Of a stretch of DNA of 64,000 nucleotides, positions 7,831-15,601 are shown piece after piece. This DNA comes from CBDCAS01 sp965214015 (lineage in GTDB: Bacteria; Pseudomonadota; Gammaproteobacteria; Coxiellales; Coxiellaceae), in contig CBDCAS010000021.1 of the NCBI GenBank assembly GCA_965214015.1, forward strand, positions 1-64,000. Reading direction: 5' to 3'. Positions within the stretch are counted from its first letter, which is position 1; each line of letters opens with the position of its first letter. Both the position numbers and the translations under genes were made by a program. The notes below the pieces were generated by a model. The model was not told the DNA's origin and did not search any database. It saw only the letters and a list, made by a program, of their open reading frames with translations.

Positions 7831-7867
7831 GGGTAGCGACCCCATTGGTGTCAAAATTTACATGTCA
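7830..7867 (+). repeat. Putative left terminal repeat of the outer Tn3-like element
   Basis: The 38 bases starting GGGGTAGCGACCCCATTG have the GGGG start and length typical of Tn3-family ends. They interrupt the tnpA tail on their left and precede the resolvase fragment and the recombinase/tnpA genes on their right. No inverted partner was found beyond 14,122, where the outer transposase is truncated. A similar sequence occurs in the same orientation at 511. Confidence 0.45.
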
Positions 7868-8085
7868 TGGTCAGTATCAATCATTGGGTGCATTGTAAAT
7901 GCGACTTTTTAAATATTATTTTTCCTGATAATTTTTATCTGTATGTCAATCTGAAGTACACTCTATTCTGACGTCAGGCTACACGGTCATACTATGTCAA
8001 TGTAGAGTTATTAATGTATTTTATTGATACTTATTTGTCAATCTCCTAAACTTCAGCCTGACACTTTCAGCTTTAAACGGATAAA
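7868..8085. other. Non-coding region with repeats, possible res/recombination site
   Basis: This AT-rich stretch contains a perfect palindrome CTGACGTCAG at 7968-7977 and several copies of a TGTCAAT word (near 7943, 8000 and 8037). It lies directly upstream of a resolvase start, where Tn3 elements keep their res site. The repeats are suggestive only; subsites could not be aligned with confidence. Confidence 0.25.
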
Positions 8086-8169
8086 ATGATGTCAGGAAAG
8101 AAAATTGGTTATATTCGAGTCAGTAGCTTTGAACAAAATCCAGAAAGACTACTGGATGCACTGACATAA
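8086..8169 (+). pseudogene. Tn3-type serine resolvase, N-terminal fragment
   Basis: The frame encodes MMSGKKIGYIRVSSFEQNPE and then RLLDALT before a stop. YIRVSS-EQNPERQL is the signature of serine recombinases, including the catalytic serine. Only 27 of about 185 residues remain, so it is inactive. It is probably the original resolvase of the outer Tn3-like element. Confidence 0.75.
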
Positions 8170-8182
8170 GCGCCGGAATATG

Positions 8183-8431
8183 TCACTTTTGCGGTTGAAT
8201 TTTTTGTCGTAGATAAGTAGGGGAGAGGTCAGCACCATTTTCCCAGCAAATTGTACCAATCTCAGGATTAACAACCACTTTTGAGAAAAAGCTTTTATCA
8301 TTTAATGGCTCAAAAACACCTTGAAAAGGAACAATTTGAGAAATATCAACGATACCAGAACAACCATCATCAAACTGTAGTCTTACCTTATAATCTTTTA
8401 AAACTTTGACATCAACGAGTTGACCTTTCAT
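8183..8431 (-). CDS. DUF2442 domain protein
   Basis: The 82-residue protein matches the DUF2442 family: KDYKVRLQFDDGCSGIVDIS, then GVFEPLNDKSFFSKV, GTICWENGADLSPTYL. These small proteins are common on plasmids and transposons, often just after a DUF4160 gene. The pair is suspected, but not proven here, to act as a toxin-antitoxin-like module. It begins six bases after the end of the DUF4160 frame on the same strand. It appears intact. Confidence 0.8.
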   Translation of the reverse strand: MKGQLVDVKVLKDYKVRLQFDDGCSGIVDISQIVPFQGVFEPLNDKSFFSKVVVNPEIGTICWENGADLSPTYLRQKIQPQK

Positions 8432-8436
8432 TATGT

Positions 8437-8697
8437 TTACTCCAGTGGTTTAATGGGTTTTAACGTTTGTAATTGTTCTGCTAATGTCCAATCTTGCATG
8501 AGTTCTTCTTGATGCTAGCTCGCCCATTCCATGACGAGCCCAAGTGCTTTAGGGGGCAGTTTGCCATCGAGTAGAGCAAGATCTTTAATGGAAACAGAGG
8601 CTTTGTATTCATTATAACGCACATGGAAATGAGGTGGGTTATGTTCTTGATAATACATAGCGATAATGATGCCTAAAAAGCAGCTAATGACTGGCAT
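8437..8697 (-). pseudogene. DUF4160 domain protein interrupted by an in-frame amber codon
   Basis: From ATG 8697 the frame encodes MPVISCFLGIIIAMYYQEHN, PPHFHVRYNEYKASVSIKDL and KLPPKALGLVMEWAS, the DUF4160 family pattern. A TAG at 8515-8517 then stops it. The same frame continues HQEELMQDWTLAEQLQTLKP and ends at 8437, which is the expected family C-terminus. The stop therefore replaces a sense codon, most simply CAG (Gln). A translation start farther upstream at 8763 is possible but does not fit the family. The shortened product would lack the last 25-26 residues. Confidence 0.75.
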
Positions 8698-8811
8698 AGA
8701 GCTTCCTTGAAATAAGCAATGATGAGTAGAATGGAGTATAGAGTATAGGATAGACAAAGTCACTATTTCTGATTATTATTATAAACTGTAGATATATGGA
8801 GAGGGCATTGT

Positions 8812-10020
8812 GTGACCGAATTAGAACCGATTAGCCCTCTTTTTATTCTAAACAATGACGCAGAACACATGGGTAAAAGCCTCATTGCCTTTACTCGTGA
8901 TGATTACAACAAGGAACTCGGTTCCACCTTGATTGATGCACAAGCGATCTCCTCATTTTTATGTGAATACAGGCACTCACCAGAAACATTACGCTCTTAT
9001 GCAAAAGAAATTGAGCGTTTATTACTGTGGTGTATTCACATCGCCAAAATCAATATTTCAAGTTTACGGCGCGATCATTTTTTACAATACCAAGAGTTTT
9101 TAAAACATCCCACACCTAAAAAAGCCTGGTGTGGGCCTAACGTTGGCCGCCAAAATAAAGAAGGCTTTATTAATGAAAATTGGCGGCCTTTTGTAAAAGG
9201 ATTAAGTCCCTCATCCATTAATACAGCATTAAAAATCATTGACTCTTTTTTAAATTATCTCGTACAAACTCACTATCTGATTGGTAATCCATTAGCGGTG
9301 GATCGAAGGCGGAAAAAACGAAATGCCTCTAAGCCACGTATTATAGACCGATATTTAGAACTCAATGAAATTCATGCCGTACTGGAGGCACTCTCTGATT
9401 ATCCTGTTAATAATGAGCAACAAAAGTTTCAAGTGATTCGAGCCCGTTATATTATTCTACTGTTATTTTATACAGGGCTACGTATTTCTGAAGTGGCCAA
9501 TCATGGTATGAAGCATTTTATTCAACGTGAAGAACGCTGGTTTTTACGAGTCATAGGAAAAGGGAAAAAATTAAGAGAAATTCCTGTGCCTCATGAATTA
9601 TTAGACGCTTTAGCTCAGTTTCGCTTAAGTGTTGGTCTTCCCTCCCCGCAACCCAAATTTCGAGAGCCAGTCCCTTTAGTACCTATGCAGAACCTAAAAC
9701 AGTCTATTAGTGCCAGGCGTATTGATCAAATCATTCATTGGGCTTTTCATTTAGGGGCCGCAAAATTTGAAGTGGATGAACCTCGTAAAGCTTCCAAGTT
9801 ACATTCTGCTTCTGCTCATTGGTTGCGCCATAGTTATGTGACCTATCTATTGGAGTCTGGTGCCCCCCTTAAAGTTGCACAGGAGAATGCAGGACATAGT
9901 GATGTAGGCACCACCATGCATTACAGGCACGTTGCACAGATTGATCGACATGCAGCTACTGACGCTTTATCATTATCACCCACAGCAGAATCACAAAGCA
10001 AAGCAAAGTGCCAAGATTAA
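8812..10020 (+). CDS. Tyrosine recombinase/integrase of a Tn3-like element (TnpI-like role)
   Basis: The 402-residue protein has an N-terminal SAM-like core-binding domain (RHSPETLRSYAKEIERLLLW near residue 53) and a C-terminal catalytic domain. Catalytic residues are visible: Arg in TGLRISEVAN, Lys in VIGKGKKLREIPVP, HWLRHSYVTYLLE, GHSDVGTTMHYRH with the likely nucleophile Tyr. Translation starts at GTG 8812. Its last 13 bases overlap the tnpA start, so the two are co-translated. This arrangement resembles Tn3-family transposons that resolve cointegrates with a tyrosine recombinase (TnpI of Tn4430) instead of a serine resolvase. All motifs are present, so it may still be active. Confidence 0.85.
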   Translation: MTELEPISPLFILNNDAEHMGKSLIAFTRDDYNKELGSTLIDAQAISSFLCEYRHSPETLRSYAKEIERLLLWCIHIAKINISSLRRDHFLQYQEFLKHPTPKKAWCGPNVGRQNKEGFINENWRPFVKGLSPSSINTALKIIDSFLNYLVQTHYLIGNPLAVDRRRKKRNASKPRIIDRYLELNEIHAVLEALSDYPVNNEQQKFQVIRARYIILLLFYTGLRISEVANHGMKHFIQREERWFLRVIGKGKKLREIPVPHELLDALAQFRLSVGLPSPQPKFREPVPLVPMQNLKQSISARRIDQIIHWAFHLGAAKFEVDEPRKASKLHSASAHWLRHSYVTYLLESGAPLKVAQENAGHSDVGTTMHYRHVAQIDRHAATDALSLSPTAESQSKAKCQD

Positions 10021-10235
10021 CTTTTTTAACAGAAAGTGAACAACAAGAATTTGATTATCCTCCACTATTGAGCACAGAGACCAGAGCTGTTTGTTTTGCA
10101 CTGAATGATGATTTATTGAAGAAAGTCAATCGACTTCATACGACTACTAATAAAGTTAGATTTTTACTGCAATATGCGTATTTTAAAGCATGTAAACGAT
10201 TTTTTATGATGAGTAAATTTAGGCAAGAGGATATA
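10008..10235 (+). pseudogene. Outer Tn3-family transposase, N-terminal segment (DUF4158)
   Basis: The frame begins MPRLTFLTESEQQEFDYPPL and continues LLKKVNRLHTTTNKVRFLLQ to SKFRQEDI, typical of the DUF4158 N-terminal domain of Tn3 transposases. At 10,236 it runs into the terminal repeat of another Tn3-like element, which adds foreign codons until a stop at 10,286. The transposase resumes at 13,401. About 45 residues that normally follow FRQEDI seem to be missing, suggesting a deletion beside the insertion. Confidence 0.8.
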
Positions 10236-10270
10236 GGGGTTCTAATCCCAAACCCTCGAAATTTCCGATT
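10236..10270 (+). repeat. Left terminal inverted repeat of the inner Tn3-like element
   Basis: The 35 bases beginning GGGGTTCTAATCCCAAACCC are a perfect inverted match to 13,366-13,400. Length and GGGG start are typical of Tn3-family ends. The match extends three more bases outwards (ATA), which may be chance. Flanking pentamers (ATATA and TATTA) do not form a clean 5-bp target duplication. Confidence 0.9.
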
Positions 10271-10466
10271 TATGCAAAGGTGTTAGCAGTTTGAACCATT
10301 CCTCGTATGTTCCGTTTATTGATGTAAGTATTTAATGCAATGTGGCTGTTGTATCCCAAGACATTAGCAATCTTCCTCACCGAAAGTCCATAACCCAGGA
10401 GCTCTTTAATTTTGACCAAATCCTTATCAAACTTGCTTTTTTGTAGGGTGCCTTTTGGTTTTCCTA
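10270..10466 (-). pseudogene. Tn3 serine resolvase, C-terminal helix-turn-helix fragment
   Basis: The minus strand encodes GKPKGTLQKSKFDKDLVKIK, then ELLGYGLSVRKIANVLGYNS and TYINKRNIRG, ending at 10,270-10,272. This is the C-terminal HTH (Hin-type) DNA-binding domain of Tn3 resolvases, starting at the conserved GRPKG-like motif. The catalytic N-terminal domain is missing because the IS701-like element begins at 10,467. The stop lies in the terminal repeat of the inner transposon. Confidence 0.8.
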
Positions 10467-11598
10467 GTAGGACTTACGCGAAATCGAATTTCACTTGAGG
10501 TTGCCTGAGTTCATTAATCCTATATTGGTCTAATAAATTGTCTTTTATTTGGTAAATGGTTTTAGCTGCATGATGAGCGACAGATTTGAGTTTAAGCCAG
10601 ACCAAATAGGCACAAGTGATATGATTACGCTGAATACGTTGCTTGCGGCACTGACATTTAGCTACGCCAGTCAATTGTTTAGCTTCGCGGTGAAACTCCT
10701 CAACACACCATCGGATGTTATACACATTTTGTATAGCCTCAGCGGTTAATTGAGATTTATCGTTAGTGACAATAAAGTCCGTTCGGCAGGTAGAGGCCGT
10801 AATGCGGTAAAGTTGCACATGAAAATCATTAGGAAATTTATTCAGATGCACTGTCTTTCCCTGTGCGAGTGAGGTTTGATCCCAGGAGAGTTTTGAAGTA
10901 GGTATATGATGATAATCTTGCTCAGTTTCGCTCACCAAGCGATTAGCTTTGATAGGACAATAAAATAGTTTACCCAGCCCATCAATCGTTAACATTACTT
11001 TATGGGTGGCATACCAGCTATCCATAAGAACACCTTTGTAAGGTAATTGCTTTTGATAATGAATATTACGCTGCATATCAAATAAATGGTCAAGCTTGCT
11101 CTTACCGTCTTGTTCTGGCGCATAAATACGATAATCAATCACCCAAAACTGCTCAGTCTCCGGATTGACATAAATTGCATTGACCACACCTATGCCATTA
11201 ATAACCTCTTGGCTATTACCACTATATTGATAACGTGCTAAATCAATCGCCTTAGCATAGCTCTTATCTAGTACAGTATCATCGTAAACGATAAAGCCAT
11301 TTTCACTCCACACTACCTGATGTTTTGCATGTTCCCACAGCATTCTTGGGGATAACTTCTCACTAGCAAGATAACGATTATAGGAGTCGTGACTAATACC
11401 TTCCTTATATTTGGCTACATAGGTTAATGTATAGTTGGTTTGGCTAGAGAGTAAGTATTGACAATAATCAATACGATTGACTTTTCTTCTACGTGACATC
11501 TCTTTAGGCATCTCTTTCATTATTTTCGACATCTTAAACAATTAGTGAAAAAATAATAAGTAAAATTCACTCAATTCATCCTTTCGCGTAAGTCCTAC
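10467..11598 (-). mobile_element. IS701-like insertion sequence with 17-bp perfect inverted repeats
   Basis: GTAGGACTTACGCGAAA at 10,467-10,483 is repeated in inverted form at 11,582-11,598, giving an element of 1132 bp with one transposase gene. No matching 4-bp target duplication is seen at the ends. Both flanking genes are cut deep inside, so a deletion accompanied or followed the insertion. Confidence 0.85.
10474..11541 (-). CDS. IS701-family transposase
   Basis: The 355-residue DDE transposase has an N-terminal MSRRRKVNRIDYCQYLLSSQ segment, the first catalytic Asp in FIVYDDTVLDKSYAKAIDLA near residue 85, the second in GVLMDSWYATHKVML near 170, and the Glu in WCVEEFHREAKQLTGVAKCQ near 285. 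IVTNDKSQLTAEAIQNVYNI fits the same family. The stop codon lies in the right inverted repeat, as usual for compact insertion sequences. No frameshift or missing catalytic residue is visible, so it could be active. Confidence 0.8.
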   Translation of the reverse strand: MFKMSKIMKEMPKEMSRRRKVNRIDYCQYLLSSQTNYTLTYVAKYKEGISHDSYNRYLASEKLSPRMLWEHAKHQVVWSENGFIVYDDTVLDKSYAKAIDLARYQYSGNSQEVINGIGVVNAIYVNPETEQFWVIDYRIYAPEQDGKSKLDHLFDMQRNIHYQKQLPYKGVLMDSWYATHKVMLTIDGLGKLFYCPIKANRLVSETEQDYHHIPTSKLSWDQTSLAQGKTVHLNKFPNDFHVQLYRITASTCRTDFIVTNDKSQLTAEAIQNVYNIRWCVEEFHREAKQLTGVAKCQCRKQRIQRNHITCAYLVWLKLKSVAHHAAKTIYQIKDNLLDQYRINELRQPQVKFDFA

Positions 11599-13367
11599 AA
11601 TGGTTGGTAGCATTAACATGGTTTAGGCAGTTATTTGCATCACAACAAAACCTACAACACCAACTACCCAACCAATGCCCAGCAGGCACAATCCCAAAAA
11701 AACTTGAGACTTACTTGCTAAAAAACGGGGACAAAAACAGCGTCATTCTTCATGCTGATCGTTATGAGTATTGGGTGTACCAGAAAATATATAAGCATTT
11801 TCGCAATGGAGCAATATACCTTAGAAATAGTATCCATCACCGCAGCTTCAATGATGAATTAATATCAAAAGAAAAAATAGCAGTAACTCTAGAAGAACTT
11901 TGTATCTCTTGGGTGCAAAAACCAATTGCACAGCAGCTTGATGAGCTATTTGCCACACTACATGAACTCTGGAGATCTTTTAATAGTGAGCTAAAACAAG
12001 GCAAGCTAAAGCATCTGCATTATGACATAGAAAAAGATTTGTTAAGTTGGCGAAAACCAAGGGTAAATAACGAAGAGGAATTAACGCAAGATTTCTATAA
12101 CAAGCTGCCTTTTAAGGATATTATTGATGTATTACGCTTTGTTAATAGAGAATGTAATTTCCTATCTGCTTTAACGCCACTTCAACCTCGCTATGGCAAA
12201 AGTGATCGTGAAGAGGATTGCTTGTTGGCTGCTATTATTAGCCAAGCTATGAATCACGGAAATGTCAGTATGGCAGAGATGGGCGATATTACCTATTCAG
12301 TCTTGGAAACAACCTATCATCAATGTTTGCGCTTAGATACTCTAAACAATTCAAACGATATTATCAGCACCGCAATTACTAATCTGCCAATTTTCCCCTA
12401 TTATTCTCTGGATTTGATAGAATTATATAGCAGCGTAGACGGGCAGAAATACAGTGTACATTACCCAACAATAAAGGCTAGAAATTCCAAAAAATACTTT
12501 AAAAAAGGTAAAGGAGTCGTGGCTTATACCTGGCTGATGAATCACATCCCTCTACAAAGCCGAGTAATTGGTGCTCATGATCCCGAAAGTTATTATCTCT
12601 TCGATATTTACTATAACAACACTGTAGATATCACACCAACTGTAATTACAGGTGATATGCATGCACTAAACAAAGCAAATTTTGCAATTATGTATTGTTT
12701 TGGAGCTAAGCTAGAAATTCGCCTTACCTACTTACAAGCTCAGCTAAAGCACCTTTATAGCGGGAAGGATTATAATAAGAACCAGCACTGGCTGATAAAA
12801 CCAGTAGGCCAAATTGATCGACGGCTTATCGAGGATGAAAAGGAAAACATCGATAGAATTATTGCAACCCTGGGGCTAAAGGAGATTACTCAAAGCGACC
12901 TGGTTAAAAAATTATGTATTCATACCGAGAATCGAACATTCAAGGCTATTTTTGAGCTGGATAAGCTTCTACGCAGTATCTATACACTACGCTATCTTCG
13001 CGATTATCAATTGCAACGGAAAGTCCACCGCTCTCAGAATCGTATAGAATCTTACCATCAATTGCGAGCGGCAATTGCGAAGGTCGGCGGCGGAAAAAAA
13101 CTTGCCGGCAGAACTGATGTTACTATTGAAGTTAGTAACCAATGTGGTAGATTGATAGCCAATGCTATGGTGTACTACAACTCGGTGATTTTATCACGAG
13201 TGCTTGAAAAATATTTGGAAAAAGACAATCAGAGGGCGATTGCTAAGCTTCAAAAAGTTTCACCAGTCGCTTGGCAACACACCTACTTTCAGGGGCATTA
13301 CACCTTTTGCAGTAATAAGAGTCCTATTGACCTAGATGCGATAATAGCCAACTTGAATTTGGAATAA
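11599..13367 (+). pseudogene. Inner Tn3-family transposase, C-terminal portion
   Basis: About 588 residues of a Tn3 TnpA (DDE_Tnp_Tn3 domain) remain, from FRQLFASQQNLQHQL to the natural end at 13,365-13,367 inside the terminal repeat. Recognisable blocks are ALTPLQPRYGKSDREEDCLL, MAEMGDITYSVLETTYHQCL, SSVDGQKYSVHYPT with a catalytic Asp, GDMHALNKANFAIMYCFGAK with a second Asp, and QNRIESYHQLRAAI with the Glu. A full TnpA has about 950-1000 residues, so the N-terminal 400 were removed by the IS701-like element. TTG 11,604 could start translation, but this is a truncated gene. Confidence 0.88.
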
Positions 13368-13400
13368 TCGGAAATTTCGAGGGTTTGGGATTAGAACCCC
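13366..13400 (-). repeat. Right terminal inverted repeat of the inner Tn3-like element
   Basis: This is the perfect inverted partner of 10,236-10,270. It overlaps the stop codon of the inner tnpA, and the outer tnpA frame resumes right after it. Confidence 0.9.
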
Positions 13401-14122
13401 TATTAGAGCCAAAGAAATTATTTTTTGAAGTTCTATACCTTTTACAAGCTCATCATATTGAAATTCCCTCCTATCATTGCTTATCGGATTTAATTACCCA
13501 GCATTACGTTGATTATGAAAATACACTACTCACTAAAGTAAAGACTGCATTGTCTAATGACTCAATAAAATCTTTAGAAAAGTTATTAACTGTTTCCAAA
13601 AATAATACGTCAGGTACATTAAGTCGCTATAAATCCATAGGTCAATCAACACAACCGAAAGGCATTCAAGCAAGTCTTAATATTTTCTATCAAATAGATA
13701 AATTAGTGAATCCACTATTACCTGTAATCCAAGAACTATCACTTACCCCTCAGTGTTGCCAGTATTATGCCACCTGGATAAAAAAAGCGAAGCTCTCACA
13801 GATCAAACAATTTTCTGATGAAAATAAAATGTATGTCCGTTTAATCGCTTTTCTACAGCATCAATACTATGCCAGAAAGGATACTTTTGTTGATATTTTA
13901 TTGAGATGTGTTCAGTCAGCGAAAAATACAGTAACCTATCGCTTGACTGAATCTGATCAATTATCACGGAATGAGCGACGTTCCGCTGTACGCCATGGCT
14001 CGCAGCGAATGATCAAAAATGTACCCTCTGTATTGCACAATTCCAATACAGAAAGCCCATTAGTATCAATTATTCAAAACGAGAAAGATACTAGATCTCA
14101 TCCAAAAATCCAGTCAAAATAA
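13401..14122 (+). pseudogene. Outer Tn3-family transposase, continuation of the DUF4158 region, truncated
   Basis: After the inner element the frame continues LLEPKKLFFEVLYLLQAHHI and EIPSYHCLSDLITQHY, which is DUF4158 sequence. It runs on to AFLQHQYYARKDTFVDILLR and stops at 14,122. The catalytic DDE domain and the right terminal repeat are absent. ATG-like starts inside the inner repeat are artefacts of the insertion. Together with 10,008-10,235 this is one dead gene. Confidence 0.8.
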
Positions 14123-14344
14123 GTTTGATCATTAAAAAAGTAACCCAAACATCAATAAAAAATAAATTGAATCATTTTTGTGCAATAGCTTAACTACAAT
14201 TGGATAATTTAGTAGACTTTGATTTCGCTAATCAGTACAATAAATACACTAAGGTGATTTTTCAAGTAAAAATCTCACTTAACCCAAATTCATTAAAACG
14301 GTTATTTTTTTGGACCACTGTATTTTTACTTTTAGGGGTAAGGG

Positions 14345-15127
14345 ATAATAAAACTCAACACATTAATAGTTGCTATTTTAGTTTCAACATCGGTACATGC
14401 TGCTTCAACTACTTGTCCTAGCGGTGAAGCACCAATCACAGGATTTGCCCAAAATTTTGTAACTGATGCACGCATAAATAATGCTGCTATTAAAGTCTTG
14501 GAAACAGGGAAGGTTTACAAAACGAATTCAAATGGACAATTTTCTTTTTGTCAGCCCATAGGTAGCCAAATAACATTAACCCTTAGTAAAAAAGGTTTTC
14601 ATGAAGTACAAACAGCCACTTATCGTGTATTGGATATAGGTTTTCAAGGTCCTCATAATGAAATTACTTTTCAGGTACCAGGAACACTGACTTATCAACT
14701 TATGAAATTTATTATCTCGACTCTAAGACAAGTTACATTAGATCCGAAAAAATGTACGTTGGTAACAACGATTGCTAGTTATAATAAAACTTTGGCTGAC
14801 AATCTACAGGGGGAATCTGATGCAACACTTACACTTGAAAACAAAAATAATATGGCTATGGCGTTACTTACTAACAAACCTTATTATTTTGGCATCATTA
14901 ACTTCAGCTTTCTTAAAGGTAAAACTAATATATTTACTCCTAATTTAACAAAAACCTCGCTTGATGGTGGCGTACTTGTTTATAATCTAAATCCACAAAG
15001 TGAAGATGACTTGTATACTTTATCGGCTGTTAAAGCTGGTAAAAAATTTACAAGTGCAAATATATGGTGTCGAGCAGGTGCTTTAATTAATGTTAGTCCT
15101 CCACATGGTCCAACAGTTTTTCAATGA
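14345..15127 (+). CDS. Secreted protein of unknown function with no standard start codon
   Basis: In frame with the clear coding region lies a signal-peptide-like segment IIKLNTLIVAILVSTSVHAA, followed by STTCPSGEAPITGFAQNFVT. The repeat-like NNAAIKVLETGKVYKTNSNG and TLTLSKKGFHEVQTATYR recall carboxypeptidase-regulatory-like beta-sandwich domains. About 260 residues in all. The frame opens right after TAA at 14,339-14,341 with GGG ATA ATA AAA; an A/G-rich ribosome-site-like stretch precedes. No ATG, GTG or TTG lies before the signal peptide, so the start is either ATA or an ATG lost by mutation. TTG 14,498 is in frame but would remove the signal peptide. Function unknown; possibly a recent pseudogene. 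Confidence 0.5.
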   Translation: MIKLNTLIVAILVSTSVHAASTTCPSGEAPITGFAQNFVTDARINNAAIKVLETGKVYKTNSNGQFSFCQPIGSQITLTLSKKGFHEVQTATYRVLDIGFQGPHNEITFQVPGTLTYQLMKFIISTLRQVTLDPKKCTLVTTIASYNKTLADNLQGESDATLTLENKNNMAMALLTNKPYYFGIINFSFLKGKTNIFTPNLTKTSLDGGVLVYNLNPQSEDDLYTLSAVKAGKKFTSANIWCRAGALINVSPPHGPTVFQ

Positions 15128-15160
15128 AATTCATTCTTAGAGTTTTGGTTAAATCTTGAT

Positions 15161-15196
15161 AAAACCCTACAAAAATAGCTATTTTTGTAGGGTTTT
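15161..15196. terminator. 36-bp perfect palindrome, probable bidirectional terminator
   Basis: The left half AAAACCCTACAAAAATAG is followed immediately by its exact reverse complement, giving an 18-bp arm on each side with T runs at both ends. It lies 34 bases after the secreted-protein gene. The A/T-flanked hairpin fits an intrinsic terminator working in both directions. Confidence 0.7.
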
Positions 15197-15363
15197 ATAG
15201 ACCCGGTGAGTTGTTGTGCTCGATAAAGATTTTGTCTATGAAGAGATGAAATCGATTATGAGCTAGCGACACTTTGGTATTGAGATTGGCAATGTTTATA
15301 CTCAGGAGGTATCTCAATAGCGTGTGTTAAGACGCGAAGAGGTTGTTCTTGGTCCGTTGATGA

Positions 15364-15597
15364 ATTTCGAAATATAATATTAGATTATTTGCATATTCTC
15401 TGCATACCTCTACCCCTTTTAATACTTACACTTATGATTTTTTCAGACTATTATTTAGCCCGCTAAGAAATGATTTAAATGATAGATTTGGTGGAACCAC
15501 TGGTCTTTCTACCGCATCATCTTTCACTTTATTTTCAAGCGACCCAAATCAGTTAGGTCCTACATCTGATTCTGACCACTATAACCCCGCCCACTGA
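15364..15597 (+). pseudogene. Coding remnant without start codon, unknown family
   Basis: Between TGA at 15,361-15,363 and TGA at 15,595-15,597 there is an open frame of 77 codons. Its protein looks real rather than random: FNTYTYDFFRLLFSPLRNDL, NDRFGGTTGLSTASSFTLFS, SSDPNQLGPTSDSDHYNPAH. It has no usable start codon. I do not recognise the family. It is probably the 3' end of a gene cut during island rearrangement. Confidence 0.35.
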
Positions 15598-15601
15598 TTT
15601 T

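Larger units (their letters stand above)
10236..13400 (+). mobile_element. Inner Tn3-like transposon remnant inserted in the outer tnpA
   Basis: It is bounded by 35-bp perfect inverted repeats. Inside are the C-terminal part of a resolvase (minus strand) and the C-terminal part of a transposase (plus strand), the classical divergent Tn3 layout. The centre (resolvase 5' end, res site, tnpA 5' part) has been replaced by an IS701-like element. It is non-autonomous but still has both ends. Confidence 0.85.
7830..14122 (+). mobile_element. Outer Tn3-like transposon remnant (passenger pair, tyrosine recombinase, split tnpA)
   Basis: From a Tn3-like left end at 7830 the region carries a resolvase start, a DUF4160/DUF2442 pair, a tyrosine recombinase and the 5' part of tnpA. 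tnpA is interrupted at 10,235 by a second Tn3-like element, resumes at 13,401 and is truncated by 14,122. No right terminal repeat is visible. The element cannot move by itself any more. Confidence 0.55.

Noticed and set aside
10549..10749. Small + strand frame inside the IS701-like transposase
   Set aside because: It is the antisense shadow of a clear DDE transposase gene.
14200..14421. Open frame of 73 codons before the secreted protein
   Set aside because: It overlaps the signal peptide region of the next gene in another frame, and has no family pattern or ribosome site.
15405..15421. CTACCCCTTTT, which resembles an inverted copy of the GGGGTAG transposon end
   Set aside because: The match is limited to GGGGTAG and a few outside bases; the inner part of the end is not similar, so it cannot be taken as the missing right end of the outer Tn3-like element.
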